This document shows, piece after piece, positions 8,249 to 17,536 of a stretch of 64,000 nucleotides of DNA; positions within the stretch are counted from its first letter, which is position 1; each line of letters begins with the position of its first letter. The DNA is from JABCPH02 sp963524305 (lineage in GTDB: Bacteria; Fusobacteriota; Fusobacteriia; Fusobacteriales; Leptotrichiaceae), in assembly GCA_963524305.1 (NCBI GenBank), contig CAURGH010000003.1:1-64000 (forward strand), written 5' to 3'. The notes under the pieces are model-generated. The model had not been told where the DNA came from, searched no databases, and saw nothing but the letters and a program-made list of their open reading frames with translations. A program made the position numbers and the translations under genes.

Positions 8249-10813
8249 TTACTCTTGTTCATCTTCACCATCTAATTTTGGTTCTTCAGTAATTTTTACA
8301 ACTGAGGCAATTTTCTCATTGTTTCTAACTTTCATTATTCTCACGCCAGTTGCTGTACGACTAATTACAGATATATTATTTACGCTAGTTCTAATTAGAG
8401 TTCCTTCCGAAGTTATAAGCATAATTTCATCATTCTCATTAACTACTTTAACATCTACGATTTTACCTGTTTTTTCATTCAATTTAGCACTTATAATACC
8501 TTTTCCGCCTCGAGAAGTTAATCTATATTCCAATAATTTAGTTCGTTTTCCGTAACCTTCTTCTGTAATTGTCAATATTCTTACTTCAGCATTGTCCATT
8601 TGAGAATTTACAATAGCAGCACCTACAACTTTATCTTCATCACGAAGAGTTATTCCTTTGACTCCAGCAGCAGCAGTTCCCATGCTTCTAACTTCTTTTT
8701 CAGAAAATCTCATAGCAATTCCGTTTCTTGTTGCAGCAAAAATTTCATCTTCTCCTGTACCACTTGTAAGCCCAATATACATAACTTCATCATCATCATT
8801 TAATCGTATAGCACGTTTCCCATTTTTATTAATATTTTCAAACAATGTCAATTCAGATTTTTTAACAACTCCATTTCGTGTTACAAAGAATAGATTTTTA
8901 TCTTTTTCAAATTCACGAACTTTTATTACTGTACTAACGCTTTCATCTTCAGATAATTTGATAATATTTCCAATTAATTTACCACGAGCTTGTTTTCCAG
9001 TTTCTGGAATTTCGTAAACTTTTATACTGAATACTTTTCCTTTTGTTGTAAATATAAGCAATGTATCCAAGTTTTTAGCGATATACATATCTTTTACAAC
9101 GTCATCTTCAACAGTATTTGTTGCATTAACTCCTACGCCACCTCTTCCTTGCGAACGATACGAATCAATCGGTATTCTCTTAACATAACCTTTTTCAGTC
9201 AAAGTCACTACAACTTCTTCATCTTTAATCAAATCTTCAATCGTAATTTCGGCTCTCGTATTTCTAATTTCAGTTTTTCTATGATCCCCAAAATCTTCTT
9301 TTAATTTAATAGCCTCCTCTTTAATTATACCATATATTTTTGAATCATCAGCTAAAATTGCATTCAATTCTTCAATTAATAACATCAATTCGTTATATTC
9401 CTCATTAATTTTATCTCTTTCCAATCCAGTCAATCTTTGCAATCTCATATCTAAAATCGCTTTTGCTTGAATTTCTGAGAATGAAAAAGCCTCTATTAAA
9501 TTAGCTTTTGCAACATTCGCATCTTTTGCAGCTCTAATAATTCTAATAACTTCTTCGATATTATCAAGTGCTATTTTAAATCCTTCCAAAATGTGAGCCC
9601 TATTTTTAGCCTTATTAAGCTCAAATCTTACTCTTCTCGTAATAACTTCATATCTATGCTCTAAATATTTTTCCAAAATCTGTTTTAAATTCAATACTTT
9701 TGGTGCATTGTTTACCAATGCTAACATTATCACTCCAAAAGTATTTTGCAAATCAGTAAATTTATACAAATTATTTAATACTAACTCGCTTTCTTCACCT
9801 TTTTTCAACTCAATAACAATTCTAATTCCATCTCTATCAGTTTCATCTCTTAAATCTGAAATTCCAGTCAATCTTTTTTGTTTTACTAAATTTGCAATTC
9901 TTTCGATAAATCTAGATTTGTTCACTTGATACGGCAATTCAGTTACAATTATTGACTCTTTCCCATTTTTTGATTTTTCAATTTCTACACGACCCGCAAC
10001 GATTAACTTACCACGTCCTGTTCTGTACGCATCATAAATTCCTTGCTTACCATTTATAATTCCACCTGTCGGAAAATCAGGACCTTTTATGTAACCGATT
10101 AACTCATCTATCGAAATTTCTGGATTATCAATCAATGCTACAATCCCGTCAACTACTTCTCCCAAATTATGTGGCGGAATATTTGTTGCCATCCCTACAG
10201 CAATCCCATTCGCTCCATTTAATAATAAATTAGGCAATTTTGCTGGTAAAACTACTGGTTCATCTAAACTTTCATCAAAGTTTTTTCTATAATCAATCGT
10301 ATCTTTTCCAATATCTGCCAATAATTCTTCAGTAATTTTAGCCATTCTCGCCTCAGTATATCTCATTGCCGCAGCTTCATCACCATCAATCGATCCAAAG
10401 TTCCCGTGACCATCAATTAATTCATATCTCATATTAAAATCTTGTGCCATTCTTACCATCGCACCATATACAGACGAATCTCCGTGAGGGTGATATTTCC
10501 CTAAAACGTCCCCAACAATTCTCGCTGATTTTTTAAATGGCGTTTTGTGGCTCATTCCCATTTCATTCATTGCAAAAAGAATTCTTCTGTGAACAGGTTT
10601 TAATCCATCCCTTACATCTGGCAACGCACGACTTACAATAACACTCATCGAGTAATCTAAGTACGCAGATTTTATTTCATCTTCTATATACACATTTTGT
10701 TCATTCGATAAATCAGTAGTTTTTGGTAATCCATCTACAATTATTTCTTTATCATCATTTTCATTTATCTCTTCGTTTTCTTTTTTATCTTCATCTCTGA
10801 AATCATCAGACAT
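8249..10813 (-). CDS. gyrA: DNA gyrase subunit A
   Basis: An 854-residue subunit of the type II topoisomerase that introduces negative supercoils. The winged-helix breakage-reunion domain carries the catalytic Tyr152 in AAAMRYTEARM. The C-terminal pinwheel contains the GyrA box QGRGGVGV, needed for DNA wrapping and a mark of gyrase as opposed to topoisomerase IV. In the quinolone-resistance region HPHGDSSVYGAM, Ser113 matches E. coli Ser83, but the position of Asp87 is Gly117. The N-terminus has about 30 extra acidic residues. It lies 51 bases after gyrB with a GGAGGA ribosome site, and both are transcribed away from the origin. Confidence 0.97.
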   Translation of the reverse strand: MSDDFRDEDKKENEEINENDDKEIIVDGLPKTTDLSNEQNVYIEDEIKSAYLDYSMSVIVSRALPDVRDGLKPVHRRILFAMNEMGMSHKTPFKKSARIVGDVLGKYHPHGDSSVYGAMVRMAQDFNMRYELIDGHGNFGSIDGDEAAAMRYTEARMAKITEELLADIGKDTIDYRKNFDESLDEPVVLPAKLPNLLLNGANGIAVGMATNIPPHNLGEVVDGIVALIDNPEISIDELIGYIKGPDFPTGGIINGKQGIYDAYRTGRGKLIVAGRVEIEKSKNGKESIIVTELPYQVNKSRFIERIANLVKQKRLTGISDLRDETDRDGIRIVIELKKGEESELVLNNLYKFTDLQNTFGVIMLALVNNAPKVLNLKQILEKYLEHRYEVITRRVRFELNKAKNRAHILEGFKIALDNIEEVIRIIRAAKDANVAKANLIEAFSFSEIQAKAILDMRLQRLTGLERDKINEEYNELMLLIEELNAILADDSKIYGIIKEEAIKLKEDFGDHRKTEIRNTRAEITIEDLIKDEEVVVTLTEKGYVKRIPIDSYRSQGRGGVGVNATNTVEDDVVKDMYIAKNLDTLLIFTTKGKVFSIKVYEIPETGKQARGKLIGNIIKLSEDESVSTVIKVREFEKDKNLFFVTRNGVVKKSELTLFENINKNGKRAIRLNDDDEVMYIGLTSGTGEDEIFAATRNGIAMRFSEKEVRSMGTAAAGVKGITLRDEDKVVGAAIVNSQMDNAEVRILTITEEGYGKRTKLLEYRLTSRGGKGIISAKLNEKTGKIVDVKVVNENDEIMLITSEGTLIRTSVNNISVISRTATGVRIMKVRNNEKIASVVKITEEPKLDGEDEQE

Positions 10814-10864
10814 TTATTTTCTCCTCCTCATTTTTAGTTCATAACTAACCTCATCATTTCACAG

Positions 10865-12847
10865 CTAAATATCCAAATTCTTAACATAACTTGCATTATC
10901 TTCAATGAATTTTCTTCTTGGTTCTACTTTATCTCCCATTAAAATATTAAACATTTTATCAGCATAAGATGCATCTTCCATCGATACTTTCAACAATGTT
11001 CTCACTTCTGGATCCAACGTAGTTTCCCACAATTGCTCAGGATTCATTTCTCCCAATCCTTTATATCTTTGAACTGTATATTTTCTATTCTCATTTTCAA
11101 GAACTTTTGTCACTTGCTTTAATTGGTCATCAGAATACGCGTATCTAACCGCTCTACCGGCCTGTATTTTGTATAAAGGCGGTTGCGCTATATAAATATA
11201 CCCTTCATCAATTAACTCTCTCAAATGTCTGTAAAAGAACGTTAGCATCAATGTTCTAATATGTGCTCCATCGACATCCGCATCTGTCATTATTACAATT
11301 TTATGATATCTCAATTTTTCAAGATTTATATCATCACCAAATCCAGCTCCAAATGCTGTTATCATATCTCTAATTTCTGCATTTTCAAGTGCTTTGTGAA
11401 TCCCCGATTTTTCTACATTCAAAATTTTCCCTCTCAAAGGCAAAATCGCTTGGAATCTTCTATCTCTACCTTGTTTTGCAGAACCTCCAGCTGAATTCCC
11501 CTCAACTATGAAAATTTCTGATTCTGATGGATCTTTTGACGAACAATCAGCTAATTTTCCTGGCAATGAACCAACTTCAAGATTGCTTTTTCTCAAAACT
11601 AACTCTCTAGCTTTTTTAGCCGCTTCCCTAGCCTTTTTCGACATCAACATTTTTTCAATAATTTTTTCTGTTGCTTTAGGATGATCTTCCAAATAGAATT
11701 TTAATTTATTTCCAACAATATTTGAAACAATTCCTGAAACTTCACTATTTCCTAATTTAGTTTTTGTTTGTCCTTCAAATTGTGGCTCAGGTATTTTCAC
11801 ACTAATTACGCAAACTAACCCTTCTCTGACATCTGTCCCTTGAAATGACCCACCTTTTTCCTTAATCAATTTCATTTCTTTTGCAATATCATTCACTGTT
11901 CTTGTCAAAGCTGTTCTAAATCCGCTTACATGCGTTCCACCTTCATGAGTATTTATATTATTTACAAATGAATAAACAATCTCTCTTTGAGCAGTAGTAT
12001 AACTCATAGCAATTTCCACTTCAACAATTTTCGCTCCAACTTTTTTTATAAAAACATTTCCGTCTTCATCTACAGCTTCTACTTCTTTTGCTGGTTGAGT
12101 TTCATAAGAATCCGCCATGTAAATTACATCTTCCACGATTTTTTCTTCATTAGTAATCTCTCTCAAAAAGTCTTTTATTCCACCTTCAAAGTGAAAATCT
12201 TCTTCTTTCATATCATCAGGTTTTCTCGCATCAACCAACTTGATTCTCAAACCTTTATTCAAATAAGCCAACTCTTTTAATCTCGATTCTAAAACCGAAA
12301 AATCATAAACCGTTGTTTCAAATATTTCATCATCTGCTTTAAATTTAATCACTGTACCATGTGCATCTTCTGGTGCATCCCCAATTTTTTCAGGTGCTGA
12401 TGTAGGAACTCCTCTTTTGTAAATCTGTCTCACAATTTGCCCATCTCTAGTTACAGTTGCCTCAACCCATTCAGACAACGCATTTACAACAGAAATCCCT
12501 ACTCCATGAAGGCCCCCGGATACTTTATAGTTATCGTTATCAAATTTACCTCCAGCATGAAGCACTGTCATTACAACTTCCAATGTAGATTTCCCTGTTT
12601 TATGCATTGCTACTGGTATTCCACGACCGTTGTCTGTTACTTCGATAATATTTCCTTCTAAAATTTTCACTGTTATATTATCACAAATCCCAGCCAAAGC
12701 CTCATCCACACTATTATCAACAATTTCCCACACCAAATGGTGCAATCCTTTTGAAGAAGTCGATCCTATATACATTCCAGGTCTCTTTCTTACTGCTTCC
12801 AACCCTTCTAAAACCGTAATACTCTCGGCTCCATAATTATTAGCCAT
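10865..12847 (-). CDS. gyrB: DNA gyrase subunit B
   Basis: A 660-residue ATPase subunit of gyrase. The GHKL ATPase domain shows EIVDNSVDEALAG, DNGRGIPV and GGLHGVGISVVNALSE. The TOPRIM domain shows IFIVEGNSAGGSAKQGRDR and DADVDGAHIRTLMLTFF, and the C-terminal gyrB motif includes YKGLGEMNPEQLWETT. The start is the ATG at 12847 (MANNYGAES), which has GGGAGGA nine bases upstream; a longer reading frame to 12889 has no such site. Many related genomes have gyrB to the right of recF; here gyrBA is on the left arm. A minus-strand TATAAT at 12936-12941 is the likely -10 of a gyrBA promoter, although the -35 is weak. Confidence 0.97.
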   Translation of the reverse strand: MANNYGAESITVLEGLEAVRKRPGMYIGSTSSKGLHHLVWEIVDNSVDEALAGICDNITVKILEGNIIEVTDNGRGIPVAMHKTGKSTLEVVMTVLHAGGKFDNDNYKVSGGLHGVGISVVNALSEWVEATVTRDGQIVRQIYKRGVPTSAPEKIGDAPEDAHGTVIKFKADDEIFETTVYDFSVLESRLKELAYLNKGLRIKLVDARKPDDMKEEDFHFEGGIKDFLREITNEEKIVEDVIYMADSYETQPAKEVEAVDEDGNVFIKKVGAKIVEVEIAMSYTTAQREIVYSFVNNINTHEGGTHVSGFRTALTRTVNDIAKEMKLIKEKGGSFQGTDVREGLVCVISVKIPEPQFEGQTKTKLGNSEVSGIVSNIVGNKLKFYLEDHPKATEKIIEKMLMSKKAREAAKKARELVLRKSNLEVGSLPGKLADCSSKDPSESEIFIVEGNSAGGSAKQGRDRRFQAILPLRGKILNVEKSGIHKALENAEIRDMITAFGAGFGDDINLEKLRYHKIVIMTDADVDGAHIRTLMLTFFYRHLRELIDEGYIYIAQPPLYKIQAGRAVRYAYSDDQLKQVTKVLENENRKYTVQRYKGLGEMNPEQLWETTLDPEVRTLLKVSMEDASYADKMFNILMGDKVEPRRKFIEDNASYVKNLDI

Positions 12848-12998
12848 TTTTATAAATTCCTCCCTTTTCTCTATTATTTGCTTTTCCAATTACTTTAACT
12901 TGTTATTTTAAATAAATTATTTTTGTACTACTTTTATTATACACTTTTTAAGTTTATTTATTGTTTTAATTCACTTAATTTTTTTATTTTCCTCAAAT

Positions 12999-14366
12999 TT
13001 ATTTTCCAACACAGAAATTCCCAAACACATGATCTAAAATATCCTCTGAAGAAATTTCTCCAGTAATTTCAGACAATGAATCTAGCGCCTCTTTTAAATC
13101 CACAGAAATCAAATCCATCGGAAGTCCCATATCTATCGTTTCAAAAATATTTCTTATCGCATCTTTCGTCTTTTCAAGTGCCGTTTTATGCCGCACATTC
13201 GTAATTATCAATTTTTCAGATGAATCTTCCACCTTTTCATCCACAATAAACGAATAAATTTTTTCTTCCATATCCTCAATCCCAACATTTTTTTGTGCTG
13301 AAATCTCCACAATATTTTCAAAATTATATTCATCCAAATCAATTTTTCTTTCCAAATCAATTTTATTTAATAAAACAATTACTTTTTTATGATTTTCATT
13401 AATTTGATTAATTACTTCACGATCTTCATTTTCCAACTCTCTTGACGCATCCAAAACTAATAACACTAAATCAGCTTTTTCAATAAATTCCTTCGATTTT
13501 TCAACACCAATATTTTCAACAATATCATCTGTCTGTCTAATTCCAGCCGTATCCACCAATACTAACGGAATCCCTTTTATATTAATAACTTCCTCAATCA
13601 CGTCTCTAGTAGTTCCTGCAACATGAGTTACTATCGCTCTCTCTTCCCTCAACAACGAATTTAAAAGCGTAGACTTCCCAACATTTGGTTTTCCAACAAT
13701 AACTGTTTTTATCCCCTCTTTTATCTTTTTCCCTTTATCATAAGATTCTATGAGTCGAGTAGCCTCTTCATAAACCGCTTCCAAATTATCTCTTAACTCA
13801 ACTGGCAACGGATCATCAATTCCTTCCTCAGGATAATCCAAAACAACATTCACATGTGCCGTAATATCTAGCAACGCTTTTTTAAAGCTATTAATCTTAT
13901 CCCTCAAATCTCCTCTCAATTGATCTAAAGAAAGCGAGATACTCTTCTCAGTTTTCCCTTGTATCAAGTCCATTACCGCCTCTGCTTGCGACAAATCAAT
14001 TCTCCCGTTCATAAATGCTCTTTTTGTAAATTCCCCTTGCTCAGCATGTCTAGCACCGTTTTTAAGAACTAATTCCAACACCTTCTGAGTAACAAACTGT
14101 CCACCATGACAATTAATCTCAACAACATCCTCACAAGTATATGTTTTCGGTGCCTTCATTCTCACAACCATCGATTCATCTATTACTTTTTCTCCATCGT
14201 GAATAAATCCATAATTAAACTGATAAAAACCCAAATCTTTATTTGGGTTTTTAGGCTTAAATATTTTATCTAAAATTTCAAATGATTTATCTCCCGATAT
14301 TCTTATTATACCAATTCCACCTTCACCTTTAGGCGTTGAAATTGCTGCAATTGTATCAAATAACAT
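12999..14366 (-). CDS. mnmE: tRNA uridine-34 modification GTPase MnmE
   Basis: A 455-residue GTPase that, with MnmG (encoded at 23994), installs the carboxymethylaminomethyl group on wobble uridine of several tRNAs. The N-terminal formyl-tetrahydrofolate-binding domain has the typical LFDTIAAISTPKGEGGIGII start. The G domain in the middle shows VGKPNVGKSTLLN, DTAGI and NKID, and the C-terminus ends in FCVGK with the essential cysteine. The start is placed at ATG 14366, where a GAGGT site lies eight bases upstream; two ATGs slightly upstream overlap or crowd that site. It is the last gene of the rpmH-rnpA-yidD-yidC-jag-mnmE block. Confidence 0.96.
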   Translation of the reverse strand: MLFDTIAAISTPKGEGGIGIIRISGDKSFEILDKIFKPKNPNKDLGFYQFNYGFIHDGEKVIDESMVVRMKAPKTYTCEDVVEINCHGGQFVTQKVLELVLKNGARHAEQGEFTKRAFMNGRIDLSQAEAVMDLIQGKTEKSISLSLDQLRGDLRDKINSFKKALLDITAHVNVVLDYPEEGIDDPLPVELRDNLEAVYEEATRLIESYDKGKKIKEGIKTVIVGKPNVGKSTLLNSLLREERAIVTHVAGTTRDVIEEVINIKGIPLVLVDTAGIRQTDDIVENIGVEKSKEFIEKADLVLLVLDASRELENEDREVINQINENHKKVIVLLNKIDLERKIDLDEYNFENIVEISAQKNVGIEDMEEKIYSFIVDEKVEDSSEKLIITNVRHKTALEKTKDAIRNIFETIDMGLPMDLISVDLKEALDSLSEITGEISSEDILDHVFGNFCVGK

Positions 14367-14382
14367 CGTCATATACCTCATT

Positions 14383-15228
14383 CTATTTATTTTTTGTTTT
14401 TTTGATTACCAAATATCTTTTTGGATCTTCTCCTACGCTTTCAGTTTCCAGCCCTTTAATAAATGATATTTCCTCATGTATTATCTTTCTTTCTCTAGCT
14501 GACATAGGATTCAATTTCACAGTTTTCCCTGTATCTAACACTTTTTTACCTTTTTTTCTAGCTAATTCTCTCAAAGAAGCCTCTCTCTTTTGTTTGTAAT
14601 TATTTGAATCAATAACAACCTTCAAATTTTTTAAAGACTTAACTGAACTTAACAAATACTCAATACTATTCAATGAACTTCCTTTTTCACCAATTAAATA
14701 TCTCATATCTTTTCCATCCACATTAACAATATATTTGTCACCTTCTTTAACGATATCAACTATCACTATTTCCAATTTAGAATTAACCAAAAACTCTTTT
14801 ATAAAACTTCTAATTTTACTAGTATTTGCGTCATTAACATCAATTTGTCTTTCTGACACAGTTTCTTTATGTTCTTCTTTTCTTTTTATAATTTTATTTT
14901 TTGGAAAATCTTTTGAACTAGAATTTCTTTTTTCAAAGTTTTTCTTATCACTTTCCTTATTTTCATTTTTAGTTTGTATTCTAGTTTTTAAGGTAATATT
15001 CTCATTTTTTCTTTCTCTTCTTTTCAAGTTTTCATTTTTCAAATCTTCAACTTGAGATTTTTTCACTATTTCAACTTCATATTCACCTTTTATACTAACA
15101 AATAATATCTTTTTAGGATACTTTAAGACCTTTACTTTATAAGTTTCATCTTCTCCTAAAGTAAGCGTTCTTTTTATCATACTGTTTAATTCTTCTTCAT
15201 TTTGTGCTTTTATGGTTATTTTATCCAT
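14383..15228 (-). CDS. jag: Jag/KhpB-type RNA-binding protein
   Basis: A 281-residue RNA-binding protein. Residues 1-55 form the Jag-N domain; about 60-135 is a charged Lys/Glu-rich linker; a KH type II domain follows with the signature loop LIGEKGSS; the C-terminus is an R3H domain including NPMSARERKIIHE. KhpB proteins partner with KhpA and affect cell elongation, division and RNA metabolism in Firmicutes. The gene begins three bases after the yidC stop, so translation is probably coupled, and the yidC-jag-mnmE order is widely conserved. The linker is longer and more charged than in many homologues. Confidence 0.93.
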   Translation of the reverse strand: MDKITIKAQNEEELNSMIKRTLTLGEDETYKVKVLKYPKKILFVSIKGEYEVEIVKKSQVEDLKNENLKRRERKNENITLKTRIQTKNENKESDKKNFEKRNSSSKDFPKNKIIKRKEEHKETVSERQIDVNDANTSKIRSFIKEFLVNSKLEIVIVDIVKEGDKYIVNVDGKDMRYLIGEKGSSLNSIEYLLSSVKSLKNLKVVIDSNNYKQKREASLRELARKKGKKVLDTGKTVKLNPMSARERKIIHEEISFIKGLETESVGEDPKRYLVIKKTKNK

Positions 15229-15231
15229 TAC

Positions 15232-15888
15232 CTAATTTCTTCCTTTCATAATGAAATATTGTTGAATAACAGAAAAAATTGTTGAGAATAAGTAGTATAA
15301 AGTTACTCCCGAAGGCATTCTATAGAAAATAAATAACATCATCAATGGCATTGTATAAAGCATTGATTGCATTGGATTATTTTCTTGCTTGTCACCTGTA
15401 CTACCAGTCATTATTTTTTGTTGTACAAAAGTTGCTGCTGTATTCAAAATTGGCAACAAATTAAACGACAACGTGTTTGTAATTTGAAATAACGCATCTG
15501 GTTTTTTCAAATTAAACCATAAAAAAGTTGCATCATTAGGAATTGCATTTCCAATAAGTGCATAATATAAAGCCACAAATATTGGCATTTGAATTAATAG
15601 TGGCAAACATCCACCTAATGGATTTACCCCATTTTCTTTATAAACTTCCGCTGTTCTTTTTTGAAATTCTTGCGGATTATCTTTATATTTCTCTTTTAAT
15701 TTATCTAATTCTGGTTGTATTTCTCTCATTTTTTTCATTGACTTCTCTTGCTTTAAAGTCAATGGAAATATTAATATTCTCATCATTATAGTTAAAATAA
15801 TTATCGCAACACCATAATTTCCAACTATATTATTAATTCCTTTTAATAAATTTACTGCTAAATCTACCAAAAACGGTATTTTAAACAT
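15232..15888 (-). CDS. yidC: Membrane protein insertase YidC (short form)
   Basis: A 218-residue Oxa1/YidC/Alb3 insertase, which places proteins in the inner membrane with or without SecYEG. Five hydrophobic segments are visible, and the conserved Arg of the hydrophilic groove is in TIMMRILIFPLT. Helical-hairpin residues EIQPELDKLKEKYKDNP and the GGCLPLLIQMPIFVALY segment are typical. It lacks the large periplasmic P1 domain of Proteobacterial YidC and no lipobox is visible, so it resembles the Gram-positive core although this lineage has an outer membrane. It sits between yidD and jag. Confidence 0.94.
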   Translation of the reverse strand: MFKIPFLVDLAVNLLKGINNIVGNYGVAIIILTIMMRILIFPLTLKQEKSMKKMREIQPELDKLKEKYKDNPQEFQKRTAEVYKENGVNPLGGCLPLLIQMPIFVALYYALIGNAIPNDATFLWFNLKKPDALFQITNTLSFNLLPILNTAATFVQQKIMTGSTGDKQENNPMQSMLYTMPLMMLFIFYRMPSGVTLYYLFSTIFSVIQQYFIMKGRN

Positions 15889-15909
15889 GAATTAGTTCCT
15901 CCATATATT

Positions 15910-16119
15910 TTATTTTAAGGGATCGTATCCACCTTTATGAAATGGATGACATTTTAGTATTCTCTTTATACTCAAAAAAGTTCCTTTAATCGCTCCATAT
16001 TTTGTAATTGCTTGTCTTGAATATTCAGAACATGTCGGGTAAAATCTACATCTTCTCCCAAAAGCTCCTGAAAAAAATTTCTGATAAATTTTTATTAAAA
16101 ATAATAAAATCTGTTTCAT
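15910..16119 (-). CDS. yidD: Membrane protein insertion efficiency factor YidD
   Basis: A 69-residue protein of the YidD (DUF37) family, thought to assist YidC-dependent insertion at the inner face of the membrane. The conserved cysteine-containing core RFYPTCSEYSRQAI and the C-terminal CHPFHKGGYDPLK are present. Its start overlaps the rnpA stop by four bases (ATGA), so it is translationally coupled to rnpA, and yidC follows after 21 bases. Confidence 0.95.
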   Translation of the reverse strand: MKQILLFLIKIYQKFFSGAFGRRCRFYPTCSEYSRQAITKYGAIKGTFLSIKRILKCHPFHKGGYDPLK

Positions 16120-16445
16120 TTTTTTGTCACCTTCAATAAATCTTTTTCAATATCTTTGTATTTTATATTTTTTATATTTTCTTTCAAAATTGATTTTCCT
16201 ACAAACACATAATCCGAATTTTTTTTCAAATTTTGTTCATTTTTTTTTACAAATTCTCTAAAAAGTCTTTTTATTCTATTTCGTTGAACAGCATTTCCAG
16301 TCTTCTTACTTGCAACGAATCCAAATCTTTGTTCCTCATTTTCATTATTCCTTACAAAAACAATTGTGTATTTTGTATAAATTTTTTTTGAATCATTGTA
16401 GACTAAAGAAAACTCTTTTGAATTTTTTATTTTTTTTATAGACAT
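16116..16445 (-). CDS. rnpA: Ribonuclease P protein component
   Basis: A 109-residue basic protein that binds RNase P RNA and helps it trim 5' leaders from pre-tRNA. The RNR signature is present in RFGFVASKKTGNAVQRNRIK, followed by the FREF helix. The length fits the family. It follows rpmH, from which it is separated by a hairpin terminator at 16467-16501, and overlaps yidD by four bases. This order next to the origin is very conserved among bacteria. Confidence 0.95.
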   Translation of the reverse strand: MSIKKIKNSKEFSLVYNDSKKIYTKYTIVFVRNNENEEQRFGFVASKKTGNAVQRNRIKRLFREFVKKNEQNLKKNSDYVFVGKSILKENIKNIKYKDIEKDLLKVTKK

Positions 16446-16466
16446 TTTCTCTTAACTCTTTTCTGT

Positions 16467-16501
16467 TTTAAAAAGCCCGGTGCTGCTTTTTATTCACCGG
16501 G
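16467..16501 (-). terminator. Intrinsic terminator/attenuator between rpmH and rnpA
   Basis: CACCGGG pairs with CCCGGTG (16495-16501 with 16476-16482), a GC-rich stem that stands out in this AT-rich region. On the minus strand it is followed by CTTTTTAAAA. It begins right after the rpmH stop, so it probably lets most transcripts end after rpmH while some read through into rnpA. Confidence 0.8.
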
Positions 16502-16502
16502 T

Positions 16503-16640
16503 TATGCTGATAATTTAGCTCTTCCTTTTGCTCTTCTTCTTTTTAATACATTTCTTCCACTTTTAGTTTTCATTCTTAATCTAAATCCGTGGTCTTTTTT
16601 TCTTTTTCTTTTATTTGGTTGATATGTTCTTTTTGTCATT
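16503..16640 (-). CDS. rpmH: Large ribosomal subunit protein bL34
   Basis: A 45-residue, strongly basic protein: it begins MTKRTYQPNKRKRKK and ends RRRAKGRAKLSA, the hallmark sequence of bL34. It binds 23S rRNA in the large subunit. It is the first gene of the leftward block, about 90 bases after a near-consensus promoter, and is followed by a GC-rich terminator hairpin. Confidence 0.97.
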
Positions 16641-16728
16641 TTTCTTCCTTTCTAAAATTAATTTTATTTCTACTAGTTTATTTATTTACATTTTTAACTA
16701 ACATTTTTTAATAAACTGTTTACGATAT

Positions 16729-16757
16729 ATAATAAACAAATTTTCAAAAAAAGTCAA
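16729..16757 (-). promoter_or_regulatory. Promoter of the rpmH-rnpA-yidD-yidC-jag-mnmE block
   Basis: On the minus strand TTGACT (16757-16752) and TATTAT (16734-16729) are 17 bases apart, each one base from consensus, about 90 bases before rpmH. Confidence 0.75.
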
Positions 16758-16759
16758 GG

Positions 16760-17470
16760 AGTATTTGATACTTTTTCAAATTCTTTTGAAATTTTTTAAA
16801 TATTTTAAACTAAAAAAATAAAATTTCTAAAATTTTTATTATTTTTAGAAAATTTTTTTAGATAGGATTATATATTGTTTTTTGAAATAAAAAATTTAAA
16901 AGTAAAAATTAACAAAAATATTTTGTAGAAAGATTTAATTTAAAAATATATTTTTTATATTTTTGAAAATCGAATTAATTTTATAAAAATTTTTAAAATT
17001 TGAAATATGATTTTAGATGAAAAAATATTTTTTAAGTAGTAAGTTTTTTAGAATAAAAATTTTTAAATTAAAAACAACAAAAATAACTTTAAAATTTAAA
17101 GTAGATAAAAAATAGAAAAATAGTTTCCCACAATATTATTATAATATAATTTATTTATATTAGTATATATATTATTATTATAGAATGTGGAAATGTGGGA
17201 ATATAGAATTGACAAGGGTTTGCCAACTTTTTAAATGTGGAAAACTTTTGCCTAAATTGTGGAAAACTTTTTTCCACATAGTTTTCCACATAGTTATCCA
17301 CACGAATTGTGGGAATGTGGAAAAAATGTGGATAACCTGTGGGAATATTGATAAATAGGTTCTCTAAAATGTATGTGGAAAAGTATTAAAAAATGTGGAA
17401 AACTTCTAGAACCCTTATTTATACGGTAATTAAGAGTAAATAAAAATGTGGAAAACTTTTTGTAAGTTTA
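16760..17470. other. oriC, left part: AT-rich region and DnaA-box cluster upstream of dnaA
   Basis: No gene is present. Bases 16760-17120 are extremely AT-rich and could contain unwinding DNA. From about 17126 to 17460 there are roughly fifteen DnaA-box-like 9-mers in both orientations. Two match TTATCCACA/TGTGGATAA perfectly (17294-17302 and 17327-17335); most of the others read TGTGGAAAA or TTTTCCACA, one base off the classic box. Several sit two bases or less apart. With the matching cluster after dnaA and the flip in gene direction, this supports a bipartite replication origin. Which side opens cannot be decided from sequence alone. Confidence 0.85.
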
Positions 17471-17499
17471 TTGATTATTTATATTTTTTATGTTATATT
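17471..17499 (+). promoter_or_regulatory. Probable dnaA promoter
   Basis: TTGATT at 17471-17476 and TATATT at 17494-17499 are separated by 17 bases, 37 bases before the dnaA start. DnaA-box-like sequences lie immediately upstream (17446-17460), which suits autoregulation by DnaA. Confidence 0.6.
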
Positions 17500-17536
17500 T
17501 AATTTAGAAAGAAAATAAAAAAAGGGAGTTGTTAAT

